This document shows positions 33,647 to 41,778 of a stretch of 64,000 nt of DNA, in pieces. This stretch comes from Xenophilus sp. E41 (GTDB lineage: Bacteria; Pseudomonadota; Gammaproteobacteria; Burkholderiales; Burkholderiaceae_C). The DNA is taken from assembly GCF_003671765.1 (NCBI RefSeq), contig NZ_QPIB01000012.1, positions 387,339-451,338 on the forward strand, given 5' to 3'. The notes beneath the pieces were generated by a model. It was not told the origin of the DNA and did no database searches. It saw only the letters and a program-made list of their open reading frames with translations. The translations under genes were made by a program, and so were the position numbers. Within the stretch, counting starts at the first letter, position 1. Each line of letters opens with the position of its first letter.

Positions 33647-36424
33647 ATGACCGCCGGCCCCGGGCCGGGTTCCTCCGTGGCGGGCGTCGGCGAGGACGCG
33701 ACGCCGCCGTCTGCCCACTCCCGTTTCGTGCAACGCCTGCGGCGCCGTTATGCCGCGGAACTGCCCCTGTTGCCTGTAGGCGCGCCGGTGCGCGGCCACA
33801 TGGAGACCGCCTACGGCGTGCTGCGCGAGCGCGGCCACGCCCCCGGCGATGCCCTGCGCATCGTGCGCCAGCTGGTGATGGAGCGCCTGGTGTCGCTCGA
33901 CTGCGACGGTGCCGCCCCGTGCGCGCTGTCGCAAGTGACGCAGGCCGTGACGCAGCTGGCCGAATTCGCGCTCGACGCCGCCTGCAAGGTCGCCTTCGCC
34001 GAACTCGACGCGGCGCACGGCGAGCCGCTGGGCCCCGAGGGCGCCCGGGCCCAGCTGTGGGTGGTGGGCATGGGCAAGCTCGGCGCGCGGGAGCTCAATG
34101 TCTCCAGCGACATCGACCTCATCTACCTGTACGACCACGACGGCGAGACCGCCGGCGACGCCAGCGGCCGCGGCCGGCTGTCGAACCAGGAGTACTTCGC
34201 CCGCGCCGTGAAGCGCATCTACCAGCTCGTGGGCGAGACGACCGAGCACGGCTTCGTCTTCCGCGTCGACCTGGCGCTGCGTCCCAACGGCAATTCGGGC
34301 CCGAGCGTGGTCTCGCTCGACGCGCTGGAGGAATACCTGCAGGTGCAGGGACGCGAGTGGGAGCGCTTCGCCTGGCTCAAGAGCCGCGTGGTCGCGCCCA
34401 CCGCCGTGGTGACGGGCGGGCTGGCACAGGGGCTGCGCGGCGTCGTGCTGCCCTTCGTGTTCCGCCGCTACCTCGACTACAGCGTGTTCGACGCGCTGCG
34501 CGTGCTGCACCGGCAGATCCGCGACCAGGCGGCGCGCCGCAGCGCCGGCCGGCCCGAGCGCGCCAACGACGTCAAGCTCTCGCGTGGCGGCATCCGCGAG
34601 ATCGAGTTCACGGTCCAGCTGCTGCAGGTGGTGCGCGGCGGCCAGTTCCCCGAACTGCGCACGCGGCCCACGCTCGATGCGCTGCAGCGGCTGGCGCGCG
34701 CCGGGCTGATGCCGCAGGCCACGGCCGATGCACTGGCGCGCGCCTACGAGTTCCTGCGCCGCGTCGAACATCGCATCCAGTACCTGGACGACCAGCAGAC
34801 CCACATGCTGCCGGTGGCCGACGACGATCTGCGCTGGATCGCCCGCACCCTGGGTTTCGCCGACTGCTGCGCCTTCCTGTCCGAGCTGGACGCCCACCGT
34901 GAGTTCGTGGCCGAGGAATTCGACAAGCTGCTGGGCGGTGGCGAGAAGCGCTGCAACGGCGGCCAGTGCAAGGGCGGCCCCAAGGGCGCCGCGCCCATCG
35001 ACCTGGCCGAGCTCCTGGCCGAGTTGCCGCCGCCCTTCGCCGAGCGGGTGAAGGCCTGGTGCGACCATCCGCGCGTGCTGGCGCTGCGCGACGAGGCCCG
35101 CGCCCGGCTGCGCCAGCTGGTGCGGCGCACCGGCCAGTGGCTGCAGGAGCCGGACGGCGAGGGCGCCGGCCAGACGACCAGCCACATCGAGGCCGCCTTG
35201 CGCTGGGCCGACTGGATCGAACCCCTGCTGCGCCGCGAGAGCTACCTGGCGCTGCTGGTGGAACGGCCCGGCGTGCACGAGCGGCTCCTGCGCCTGCTCG
35301 GCTCGGCCAAGTGGCCGGCGCGCTACCTCATGCAGCACCCCGGCGTGATCGACGAACTGGCCGGCGTGGAAATGCTGCGCGGCCGCTTCAACGCCGCCGA
35401 ATTCGAAGAAGAGGTCGAAGCCCGGCGCAGCTCGCTGTCGAGCACGGGCGAGGCCGACGAGGAGGCGCTGCTCAACGTGCTGCGCCGCGCCCACCATGCC
35501 GAGGTGTTCCGCACGCTGGCGCGCGACGTCGACGGGCGCCTCACGGTCGAACAGGTCGCCGACGACCTGAGTGCGCTGGCCGACGCGGTGCTGCGCGTCA
35601 CGGCCCGCTGGTGCTGGAGCCACGTGCGCAACCGCCACCGCGAGCAGCCGCAGTTCGCCATCATCGGCTACGGCAAGCTGGGCGGGAAGGAGCTGGGCTA
35701 CGGCAGCGACCTGGACATCGTGTTCGTCTACGACGACGAGGACGAGAGCGCCGGCGACGTGTACGCCGCCTACGTGCGCAAGCTGATCAACTGGCTCACG
35801 GTGAAGACCGCCGAGGGCGACCTGTTCGAGATCGACACCGCCCTGCGGCCCAACGGCAATTCGGGCCTGCTGACCACCACCTTCGAGGCCTACGAGAAGT
35901 ACCAACTGGGCCGCGGCAGCAACACCGCGTGGACCTGGGAGCACCAGGCCATGACGCGTGCCCGCTACGTGCTGGGCGACGCGAGCCTGGGCGCGCGCTT
36001 CGACGGCGTTCGCGAGGCGGTGATCACCGCGCCGCGCGACATCGAGGCGCTGCGCCGCGAGATCGTCGCCATGCGCGAGAAGGTGCGGGCCGCGCACCCC
36101 ATCAAGCCGGACCGCTTCGACGTCAAGCACAGCCCCGGCGGCATGGTCGATGCGGAGTTCGCGGTGCAGTTCCTGGTGCTGTCGGCCTCGGCGGCGCACC
36201 CGGCGCTGGTGCCCAACCTCGGCAACATCGCGCTGCTGCTGCGGGCGGAAGCGGCCGGCCTGCTGCCCGAGGGCGTGGGTCGCGACGCGGCGGCCGCGTA
36301 TCGCGAACTGCGCCGCCTGCAGCACCGCGCCCGCCTCAACGAGGAACCGACCCAGTTCCCGCCGGCCCTGCTGGCGCCGCAGCGCGACGCCATGCTGGCG
36401 CTCTGGAGGGCGGTCTTTGGATAG
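33647..36424 (+). CDS. glnE: Bifunctional glutamine synthetase adenylyltransferase/adenylyl-removing enzyme
   Basis: 925 residues from the ATG at 33647; in-frame GTG codons at 33611 and 33635 are alternatives. Two nucleotidyltransferase cores are seen: WVVGMGKLGARELNVSSDID (adenylyl removal, N-terminal) and IGYGKLGGKELGYGSDLDIV (adenylylation, C-terminal), each followed by an RPNGNSG-type motif and a helical GlnD-type domain. GlnE attaches or removes AMP on glutamine synthetase in response to PII proteins. Length is within the family range (E. coli about 946). The final bases contain the start of rlpA. Confidence 0.95.
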   Translation: MTAGPGPGSSVAGVGEDATPPSAHSRFVQRLRRRYAAELPLLPVGAPVRGHMETAYGVLRERGHAPGDALRIVRQLVMERLVSLDCDGAAPCALSQVTQAVTQLAEFALDAACKVAFAELDAAHGEPLGPEGARAQLWVVGMGKLGARELNVSSDIDLIYLYDHDGETAGDASGRGRLSNQEYFARAVKRIYQLVGETTEHGFVFRVDLALRPNGNSGPSVVSLDALEEYLQVQGREWERFAWLKSRVVAPTAVVTGGLAQGLRGVVLPFVFRRYLDYSVFDALRVLHRQIRDQAARRSAGRPERANDVKLSRGGIREIEFTVQLLQVVRGGQFPELRTRPTLDALQRLARAGLMPQATADALARAYEFLRRVEHRIQYLDDQQTHMLPVADDDLRWIARTLGFADCCAFLSELDAHREFVAEEFDKLLGGGEKRCNGGQCKGGPKGAAPIDLAELLAELPPPFAERVKAWCDHPRVLALRDEARARLRQLVRRTGQWLQEPDGEGAGQTTSHIEAALRWADWIEPLLRRESYLALLVERPGVHERLLRLLGSAKWPARYLMQHPGVIDELAGVEMLRGRFNAAEFEEEVEARRSSLSSTGEADEEALLNVLRRAHHAEVFRTLARDVDGRLTVEQVADDLSALADAVLRVTARWCWSHVRNRHREQPQFAIIGYGKLGGKELGYGSDLDIVFVYDDEDESAGDVYAAYVRKLINWLTVKTAEGDLFEIDTALRPNGNSGLLTTTFEAYEKYQLGRGSNTAWTWEHQAMTRARYVLGDASLGARFDGVREAVITAPRDIEALRREIVAMREKVRAAHPIKPDRFDVKHSPGGMVDAEFAVQFLVLSASAAHPALVPNLGNIALLLRAEAAGLLPEGVGRDAAAAYRELRRLQHRARLNEEPTQFPPALLAPQRDAMLALWRAVFG

Positions 36425-37580
36425 GCGGCTCGGGTGGCTCGCCCTGGCGGGCGCGCTGGCATTGGCGGGCTGCGCGAGCGGCCCACGCGGCGGCCGCGAC
36501 GGCGCGCCGAGCGCAGTCCCCAGCGGCCTCGACCGGGTGCCCGATGCCGAGCCGCGCGTCGAGCCCGTGCGCAGCAGCGGCGGCACCAGCAAGCCCTACA
36601 CCGTGCTCGGCCGGGCCTACACGCCGATCACCGACGACCGCCCCTTCCGCGAGAGCGGCCTGGCCTCGTGGTACGGCACCGGCTTCCATGCCCAGTCCAC
36701 CGCCAGCGGCGAGCCCTACGACATGTACGCGATGACAGCCGCGCACAAGACGCTGCCGCTGCCCAGCTACGTGCGCGTGCGCAACCCGGCCAACGGCCGC
36801 GAGGTGATCGTGCGCGTGAACGACCGCGGGCCGTTCCACGACGGGCGCATCATCGACCTCAGCTACACGGCGGCCCTGCGCCTGGATTTGCTGCGCGGCG
36901 TGGCGCCGGTGGAGATCGAGCGCATCACCAACGAAGACATCCGCACCGGCGCCTGGCGGCGTGAGGGCGACACGCGGCTGGCCGCCGCGCCGGCACCACA
37001 GGCGACACCACGCAGCGACGCGGTGGCCGTGCCGGCCGCCTGGGCGAGCCCGGTCGCGGCACCGCCGGGCGATCGGGCGCCAGCGGCGGCGCGCCCCACG
37101 GGCATGCTGCTCGCGCAGGCCACGCCGCTGCCCACCGAGACCGACACCGGCGCACCGACCGCCAGCGACGCCGCACCACCGCCGCGCTTTCGCGGCATGG
37201 AGGTGACCGACCTGCCGGCGCTCACCCCGGCGTCGCCACCGCCGCCCGCGGCCGCGCCGGCACCCGCACCCGCACCCGCACCCGCGAGCACGGTGCCCGC
37301 CGCGCCCCCTGCCGGTCCGTCGGCCGCCCGCGCCAGCGCGCCCGCGCCGGGTTTCTGGGTGCAGCTCGGCGCCTTCCGCGAACGTGAGGGCGCCGACGGC
37401 CTGCAGGCCCAGGCCGGACGCGCGCTGCCGACGCTGGCGGCGCAGCTGCGGGTGTTCAGCGAGAACGGGACGCACCGGCTCCAGGCCGGGCCCTTCGCCA
37501 CGCGCGAGGCGGCCAACGACACGGCCACGCAGTTGCGCAACGGGATGCGCCTGGCACCGATCGTGGTCGAGCGGCGCTGA
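36417..37580 (+). CDS. rlpA: RlpA-family septal ring lytic transglycosylase
   Basis: 387 residues from a TTG at 36417. The start is decided by GGAGGG at 36405-36410, 6 bases upstream, and by the lipoprotein signal it yields (LAGALALAGCAS, Cys near residue 19). The TTG overlaps the last codons of glnE. The double-psi beta-barrel (residues about 75-165) carries GLASWYGTGFHAQSTASGE and VRVNDRGPFHDGRIIDLS with the catalytic residues. A long Ala/Pro linker including four AP repeats follows, then a C-terminal SPOR domain (about 310-387, FWVQLGAFREREGAD) that binds denuded glycan at the septum. Confidence 0.92.
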   Translation: MDRRLGWLALAGALALAGCASGPRGGRDGAPSAVPSGLDRVPDAEPRVEPVRSSGGTSKPYTVLGRAYTPITDDRPFRESGLASWYGTGFHAQSTASGEPYDMYAMTAAHKTLPLPSYVRVRNPANGREVIVRVNDRGPFHDGRIIDLSYTAALRLDLLRGVAPVEIERITNEDIRTGAWRREGDTRLAAAPAPQATPRSDAVAVPAAWASPVAAPPGDRAPAAARPTGMLLAQATPLPTETDTGAPTASDAAPPPRFRGMEVTDLPALTPASPPPPAAAPAPAPAPAPASTVPAAPPAGPSAARASAPAPGFWVQLGAFREREGADGLQAQAGRALPTLAAQLRVFSENGTHRLQAGPFATREAANDTATQLRNGMRLAPIVVERR

Positions 37581-37593
37581 GCGCCGCCCGCAT

Positions 37594-38481
37594 CTACGCC
37601 GGGAATTCGGCCGCGATGCGCGCGAGCTTGTCGGGGTTGCGCTGCGCGTGGATGCGCACGATGCGCCCGTCTTCCCATTCGAAGGCCTGCACCGACTCCA
37701 GCACGCCGTCGACATAGCGCAGCAGGCCGGGCGCGCCGTTGACCTCGGCCACCACGAGCTTCAGCGCGCCCGCATGCCGGCGCGCGACGGCGAAGTACAG
37801 CTGCGCCACGCGCTGCCCACCCACCAGCGGCCGGCCGAAGGAGGGCACCCTGCCGCCGCCGTCGCCGATCAGGGCGACGTCTTCGGCGAGCAGCGCCTTC
37901 AGGCCCTGGAGGTCGCCACGCGCCGAGGCCTCGGCGAAGCTGCGCAGCAGCGCCATCTGCCGCTCGCGCGCCACGGTGAAGCGCGGCCGCCCCTCCTGCA
38001 CGGCCGCCTTGGCGCGGTGCACCAGCTGGCGGCAGGCGGCCTCGCTCTTGCCCAGCGTGGCCGCGACTTCCGCGTAGTCGAGGTCGAAGACCTCGCGCAG
38101 CAGGAAGGCGGCGCGTGCATCGGGCGCAAGCCGCTCGAGCACGGCGAGGAAGGCGACAGACAGCGTGTCGGCCCGCTCCACGATGGCCTCGGGCGTGGCC
38201 GGGCCGTCTGCATCGGTCTCGACCATGGGCTCGGGCAACCAGGTGCCGACGTAGTGTTCGCGCTGGCGCTGGGCGGAGCGCAGACGGTCGAGCGCCAGGC
38301 GCGTGGTGACGGTCACCAGCCAGGCTTCGGCGTTGTCCAGCGTGTGGTGGTCCGCCTCGTGCCAGCGCAGCCAGGCGTCCTGCACGATGTCCTCGGCCTC
38401 GGCGACGGAGCCGAGCATGCGGTAGGCGATGCCCTTGAGGCGGGGGCGGTGGCGATCGAAGGTGCGGGTGGCGTCGTCCAT
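37594..38481 (-). CDS. ECF41-type RNA polymerase sigma factor (SigJ-like)
   Basis: 295 residues. Region 2 (LKGIAYRMLGSVAEAEDIVQ) and region 4 (FLLREVFDLDYAEVAATLGK) of an ECF sigma factor are followed by a SnoaL-like C-terminal domain of about 100 residues. The ECF41 hallmarks are visible: the DGGGR motif (IGDGGGRVPSFG) and the terminal NPDKL. In ECF41 this extension takes the place of an anti-sigma factor. The family's usual neighbour, a carboxymuconolactone-decarboxylase/oxidoreductase gene, is absent; the nearest genes are the diiron protein, the glutathione peroxidase and the lipid-modifying operon. Confidence 0.9.
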   Translation of the reverse strand: MDDATRTFDRHRPRLKGIAYRMLGSVAEAEDIVQDAWLRWHEADHHTLDNAEAWLVTVTTRLALDRLRSAQRQREHYVGTWLPEPMVETDADGPATPEAIVERADTLSVAFLAVLERLAPDARAAFLLREVFDLDYAEVAATLGKSEAACRQLVHRAKAAVQEGRPRFTVARERQMALLRSFAEASARGDLQGLKALLAEDVALIGDGGGRVPSFGRPLVGGQRVAQLYFAVARRHAGALKLVVAEVNGAPGLLRYVDGVLESVQAFEWEDGRIVRIHAQRNPDKLARIAAEFPA

Positions 38482-38543
38482 GGAACCAGACGCGCGGGCG
38501 GCCCGGTTTGTGACAGGCCCCGCCCCGCCGCCCGCCTGCCCGC

Positions 38544-39401
38544 TCAGGCGCCCTGGTACTCGGGCTTGTTGCCCAGCGAGGCCGTGAGTTCCTTGCGGTA
38601 GCGGTTGAGCTCCTGCACCGTCTTGAAGCTGCGGTTGAGCAGCAGGCTCAGGTTGTGCAGGATGCGGTCGCCGACCTTGTTCTCCCACACGGCGTCGAAC
38701 TTGATCTGCTTGTCCAGCCAGTGCTCGAGCCAGTCCGGGTCGGGCATGCGGCTCTGGATGGTGTCGCGCGGGAACAGCGCCTTGTTCACGTGGAGGTTGG
38801 TCGGGTGCAGCGCCTGCGCGGTACGGCGGGCGCTGGCCATGAGCACGCCGACCTTGGCGAAGGCGGCCCGCGCCTCGTCGCCGAACTTCTCCATGGCACG
38901 CTTCATGTAGCGCAGGTAGGCGCCGCCGTGGCGGGCCTCGTCCTGCGAGAGCGTGGTGTAGATGTGCTTGATGACCGGCTCGGTGTGCCACTCTGCGGCA
39001 CGGCGATACCAGTGGTTCAGGCGGATCTCGCCGCAGAAGTGCAGCATCAGCGTCTCGAGCGGCGGCGCCGGGTCGAAGTCGAAGCGCACGTCGTGCAGTT
39101 CCTGCTCGGTGGGCACGAGTTCGGGCCGGAAGCGCTTGAGGTACTCCATCAGCACCAGCGAGTGCTTCTGCTCCTCGAAGAACCAGATCGACATGAAGGC
39201 GGAGAAGTCGCTGTCGTGCCGGTTGTCGCGCAGGAACATCTCGGTGGCCGGCAACGCAGCCCACTCGGTGATGGCGTTCATGCGCACGGTCTGGGCCTGC
39301 TCGTCGGAGAGCATGCCCGCATCGAAGGACTGCCACGGGATGTCCCGGTCCATGTCCCAGCGGACCGACTCGAGTTGCCTGAAGAGTTCCGGATACAGCA
39401 T
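38544..39401 (-). CDS. Ferritin-like diiron protein (acyl-ACP desaturase-like fold)
   Basis: 285 residues from the ATG at 39401, which has GGGGAAG about 6 bases upstream; an upstream ATG at 39413 lacks a ribosome binding site and lies almost on the predicted transcription start. Four-helix diiron ligands are complete: Glu46, Glu77-x2-His80 (FEEQKH), Glu125 (CGEIRLNHWY) and Glu155-x2-His158 (QDEARH). This is the ferritin/ribonucleotide-reductase-like pattern, and the spacing and helices resemble class II (acyl-ACP) desaturases. Substrate unknown. It might desaturate or oxidise acyl chains or act in iron/oxygen handling; proximity to the lipid operon at 40423 makes a lipid role attractive (inference). 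Confidence 0.75.
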   Translation of the reverse strand: MLYPELFRQLESVRWDMDRDIPWQSFDAGMLSDEQAQTVRMNAITEWAALPATEMFLRDNRHDSDFSAFMSIWFFEEQKHSLVLMEYLKRFRPELVPTEQELHDVRFDFDPAPPLETLMLHFCGEIRLNHWYRRAAEWHTEPVIKHIYTTLSQDEARHGGAYLRYMKRAMEKFGDEARAAFAKVGVLMASARRTAQALHPTNLHVNKALFPRDTIQSRMPDPDWLEHWLDKQIKFDAVWENKVGDRILHNLSLLLNRSFKTVQELNRYRKELTASLGNKPEYQGA

Positions 39402-39423
39402 TGTCTTCCCCATAGAACGCCGA

Positions 39424-39429
39424 TTTTAG
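39424..39429 (-). promoter_or_regulatory. Candidate -10 box of the diiron-protein gene
   Basis: On the minus strand CACTAAAATCGG contains TAAAAT, which would place transcription start about 7 bases later, next to the upstream ATG at 39413. This supports the internal ATG (39401) with its own ribosome binding site. No -35 was identified with confidence. Confidence 0.35.
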
Positions 39430-39535
39430 TGGGCCACCTTTCCTGTGCTGGCAGCTTTGCGGCCAACGCGCGATGATGCAGGTACGCCATTTGCTGCCCG
39501 GCGGATGAGCCCCCAGCCGATCCAGGAGTATTCGC

Positions 39536-40135
39536 ATGCGTGCCGCACTCGCCAGTCTCGCCCTCGCCCTGACCACCGGGCTGGGCCTCGCCCCCGCCAC
39601 TTTCGCGCAGACCGCGCCCGCCAAGACGGCACCCGCGGCACCGGCCGATTCCGCCTGCCCCCCCATCCTGCAACACACCTTCGCGCGGCTGCAGGATGAA
39701 AAACCCCAGTCCCTGTGCCAGTACGCGGGCAAGGTGGTGCTGGTCGTCAACACCGCCAGCTTCTGCGGCTTCACGCCGCAATACAAGGGGCTGGAGGAGC
39801 TCGACCGCAAATACCGCGACAAGGGCCTCGTCGTGCTGGGCTTTCCGTCGAACGACTTCGCCCAGGAATCGGGCAGCAACAAGGAGATCGCCGACTTCTG
39901 CGAAAGCACCTTCGGCGTCAAGTTCCCGATGTTCGTGAAGTCCTCGGTGCGCGGCGGCGACGCCAACCCGCTCTTCAAGGAACTGGCCAAGCAGACCGGC
40001 ACGACGCCCAAATGGAACTTCTACAAGTACCTGATCGCCCGCGACGGCAAGGTGGTGGACGCGTATTCCAGCATGACCTCGCCGGACGACAAGGCCTTCA
40101 TCCAGACCATTGAAAGTCAACTCAGGACAAATTGA
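39536..40135 (+). CDS. Periplasmic glutathione/thioredoxin peroxidase (GPx family)
   Basis: 199 residues, ATG with AGGAG 8 bases upstream. Signal peptide to about residue 24 (ATFA-QT). GPx domain: peroxidatic Cys in VNTASFCGFTPQYKG, the second Cys in DFCESTFGVKFPMF (probable resolving Cys, as in thioredoxin-dependent GPx), and Trp-Asn in KWNFYKYLI. The usual catalytic Gln of the FPCNQF motif is Asp here (FPSNDF), a variant I recall in other bacterial members. It reduces hydroperoxides, possibly lipid peroxides, in the periplasm. Confidence 0.9.
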   Translation: MRAALASLALALTTGLGLAPATFAQTAPAKTAPAAPADSACPPILQHTFARLQDEKPQSLCQYAGKVVLVVNTASFCGFTPQYKGLEELDRKYRDKGLVVLGFPSNDFAQESGSNKEIADFCESTFGVKFPMFVKSSVRGGDANPLFKELAKQTGTTPKWNFYKYLIARDGKVVDAYSSMTSPDDKAFIQTIESQLRTN

Positions 40136-40422
40136 GACTGACTAGTTCACAAAATGACGGATAGGTATTAGCATGGACCCATGCGTCCAAATCCGGTCCG
40201 TCGGCTGCTCACAATCGCTTACCAAAGGCCGGGGAACCGTCGAAGTTCGCCTACGCTCCTAGAGAAGACCGGGGCGCATCATCGCCCCACGGTTTTCATG
40301 CTGCGAAGCCTTTCGGGTCTGTTCCCGAATGGAATCCCGAGGCGACTCTTCTCCTCCTCCCTCCCTCCCTCCTTCGTTTCGGGGCGCTTCGCAGCATTTT
40401 TATTTTTCGGGGGTGTGCGGCC
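40136..40422 (+). other. Intergenic region between the GPx gene and the lipid-modification operon
   Basis: About 290 bases without a convincing gene. It holds a hairpin GGGGCG-CATCAT-CGCCCC (40271-40288) followed by ACGGTTTT, a possible terminator for the GPx gene, a pyrimidine run of CTCC/CCTC repeats at 40351-40372, and an AT-rich stretch (TTTTTATTTTTC, about 40397-40408) just ahead of the GTG start at 40423. The base composition is lower in GC than its neighbours. Confidence 0.45.
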
Positions 40423-41778
40423 GTGAGCAGCGGCGCGCCCTCCCGCCGGGTCGCCGTCATCGGCGCCGGCATCTCCGGCCTCGCAGCAGCCTACGCGCTG
40501 CGCCATGAGGCCCAGGTCACCCTCTTCGAAGCCGAGCCCCGCCTCGGCGGCCACGCCAACACCGTCGACGTGACGCTGCCGGTGGACGGCACGCCGGTCA
40601 CGCACGGCGTCGACACCGGCTTCCTGGTCTACAACGACCGCACCTACCCCCAGCTCATCGGCCTGCTGGCCGCCCTGGGCGTGGACACGGCCGAATCGGA
40701 CATGTCCTTCTCGGTGCAGGCGCCGCGGCCCGGCCGTTCGCCGCTGGAGTGGAGCGGCAGCAACCTGGCCACCGTGTTCGCGCAGCCGTCCAACCTGCTG
40801 TCGCCGCGCTTCCTGGGCATGCTGGCCGACCTGCTTCGCTTCAACCGGCTCACGACCCGGATCGCCCTGAGCGGGACCCAGGCCGAGCGCGCCGAGCCGC
40901 TGGGCGAGTTCCTCGACCGCCATCGCTTCGGCATGCCCTTCCGCGAGGGCTACTTCCTGCCGATGGTGGGCTGCATCTGGAGCTGCCCGACGGCGCAGAT
41001 GCTGCAGTTCCCGGTCGCGACGCTGATCCGCTTCTGCCACAACCACGGCCTGCTGCAGGTCGCCGACCGGCCGCAATGGCGCACGGTGCGCGGCGGTTCG
41101 CGTCACTACGTGCAGCGCATCGCCGCGGCGCTCGAACAGGCGGGCACCGAGATCCACGCCGGCACCCCGGTGCGCCGCCTGCTGCGCGCCGCCGACGGCG
41201 TGCGGGTGCACACCGACGCCGGCACGCGCCGCTTCGACCACCTAGTGCTGGCCACCCACTCCGACCAGGCCCTGGGGCTGCTGGGTGCCGACGCCACCCC
41301 CGACGAGCGGGCCGTGCTCGGCGCGATCCGCTACCACCGCAACCGCGCGGTGCTGCACACCGACGCCGCCATGCTGCCCACGCGCCGCGCCGCCTGGGCC
41401 GCCTGGAACTACGAGCGCGCCGGCGACGCCGCGCAGGAGTCGGGCGCCGTGTGCCTGCACTACCTGCTCAACCGGCTGCAGCCGCTGCCGTGGCCGCAGC
41501 CGGTGATGGTGTCGCTGAATCCGGTGCGCCCGGTGGCGCGTACTGCGGTCATGGCCGAATTCGACTATGCCCACCCGGTCTTCGACCTCGCGGCCCTGCG
41601 TGCGCAGGCCGAGGTGCCGGCGCTGCAGGGGCTGCGCAACACCTGGTTCGCCGGCGCCTGGATGGGCTACGGCTTCCACGAGGACGGGCTGAAGGCCGGG
41701 CTGGCCGCCGCCGACGGCGTGCGCCAACGGCTCGCTGCAACGACCATGGCAGGCGTGGACCTGCTGCAGGCCGCATGA
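40423..41778 (+). CDS. FAD-dependent amine-oxidase-like oxidoreductase (lipid-modification operon)
   Basis: 451 residues from a GTG. Rossmann FAD motif VAVIGAGISGLAAAYALR at residues 9-26, the following FEAEPRLGGHANTVD, and the C-terminal flavin-binding NTWFAGAWMGYGFHEDGLKA. The group is annotated as NAD(P)/FAD-dependent oxidoreductase or amine oxidase and is nearly always next to DUF1365 and a CFA-synthase-like gene. In Rhodobacter a protein of this type (UfaD) acts in furan-fatty-acid formation by introducing a second double bond in an acyl chain; that role is assigned here only by family and context. First gene of a seven-gene operon; the next start overlaps its stop (ATGA). Confidence 0.85.
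   Translation: MSSGAPSRRVAVIGAGISGLAAAYALRHEAQVTLFEAEPRLGGHANTVDVTLPVDGTPVTHGVDTGFLVYNDRTYPQLIGLLAALGVDTAESDMSFSVQAPRPGRSPLEWSGSNLATVFAQPSNLLSPRFLGMLADLLRFNRLTTRIALSGTQAERAEPLGEFLDRHRFGMPFREGYFLPMVGCIWSCPTAQMLQFPVATLIRFCHNHGLLQVADRPQWRTVRGGSRHYVQRIAAALEQAGTEIHAGTPVRRLLRAADGVRVHTDAGTRRFDHLVLATHSDQALGLLGADATPDERAVLGAIRYHRNRAVLHTDAAMLPTRRAAWAAWNYERAGDAAQESGAVCLHYLLNRLQPLPWPQPVMVSLNPVRPVARTAVMAEFDYAHPVFDLAALRAQAEVPALQGLRNTWFAGAWMGYGFHEDGLKAGLAAADGVRQRLAATTMAGVDLLQAA

Noticed and set aside
28688-36592. A reverse-strand open frame of 2634 codons covering the nitrilase, yhdP and glnE region
   Set aside because: Only its last 271 codons (the nitrilase) are real. The rest is antisense or out of frame to yhdP and glnE, is rich in Arg/Gly/Ala and shows no domains: a GC-rich shadow.
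37255-37300. CACCCGCACC-type repeat as a tandem repeat locus or CRISPR
   Set aside because: It encodes the Ala-Pro linker of RlpA in frame. A similar linker in the PhoX-like gene (about 23090-23200) has the same explanation.
40351-40372. CTCC/CCTC repeats as a possible phase-variable tract
   Set aside because: It is short, imperfect and not inside a coding region or clearly within a promoter spacer.
40181-40426. An 81-codon open frame in the intergenic region before the lipid operon
   Set aside because: No ribosome binding site, composition unlike coding sequence, and it contains the pyrimidine run.
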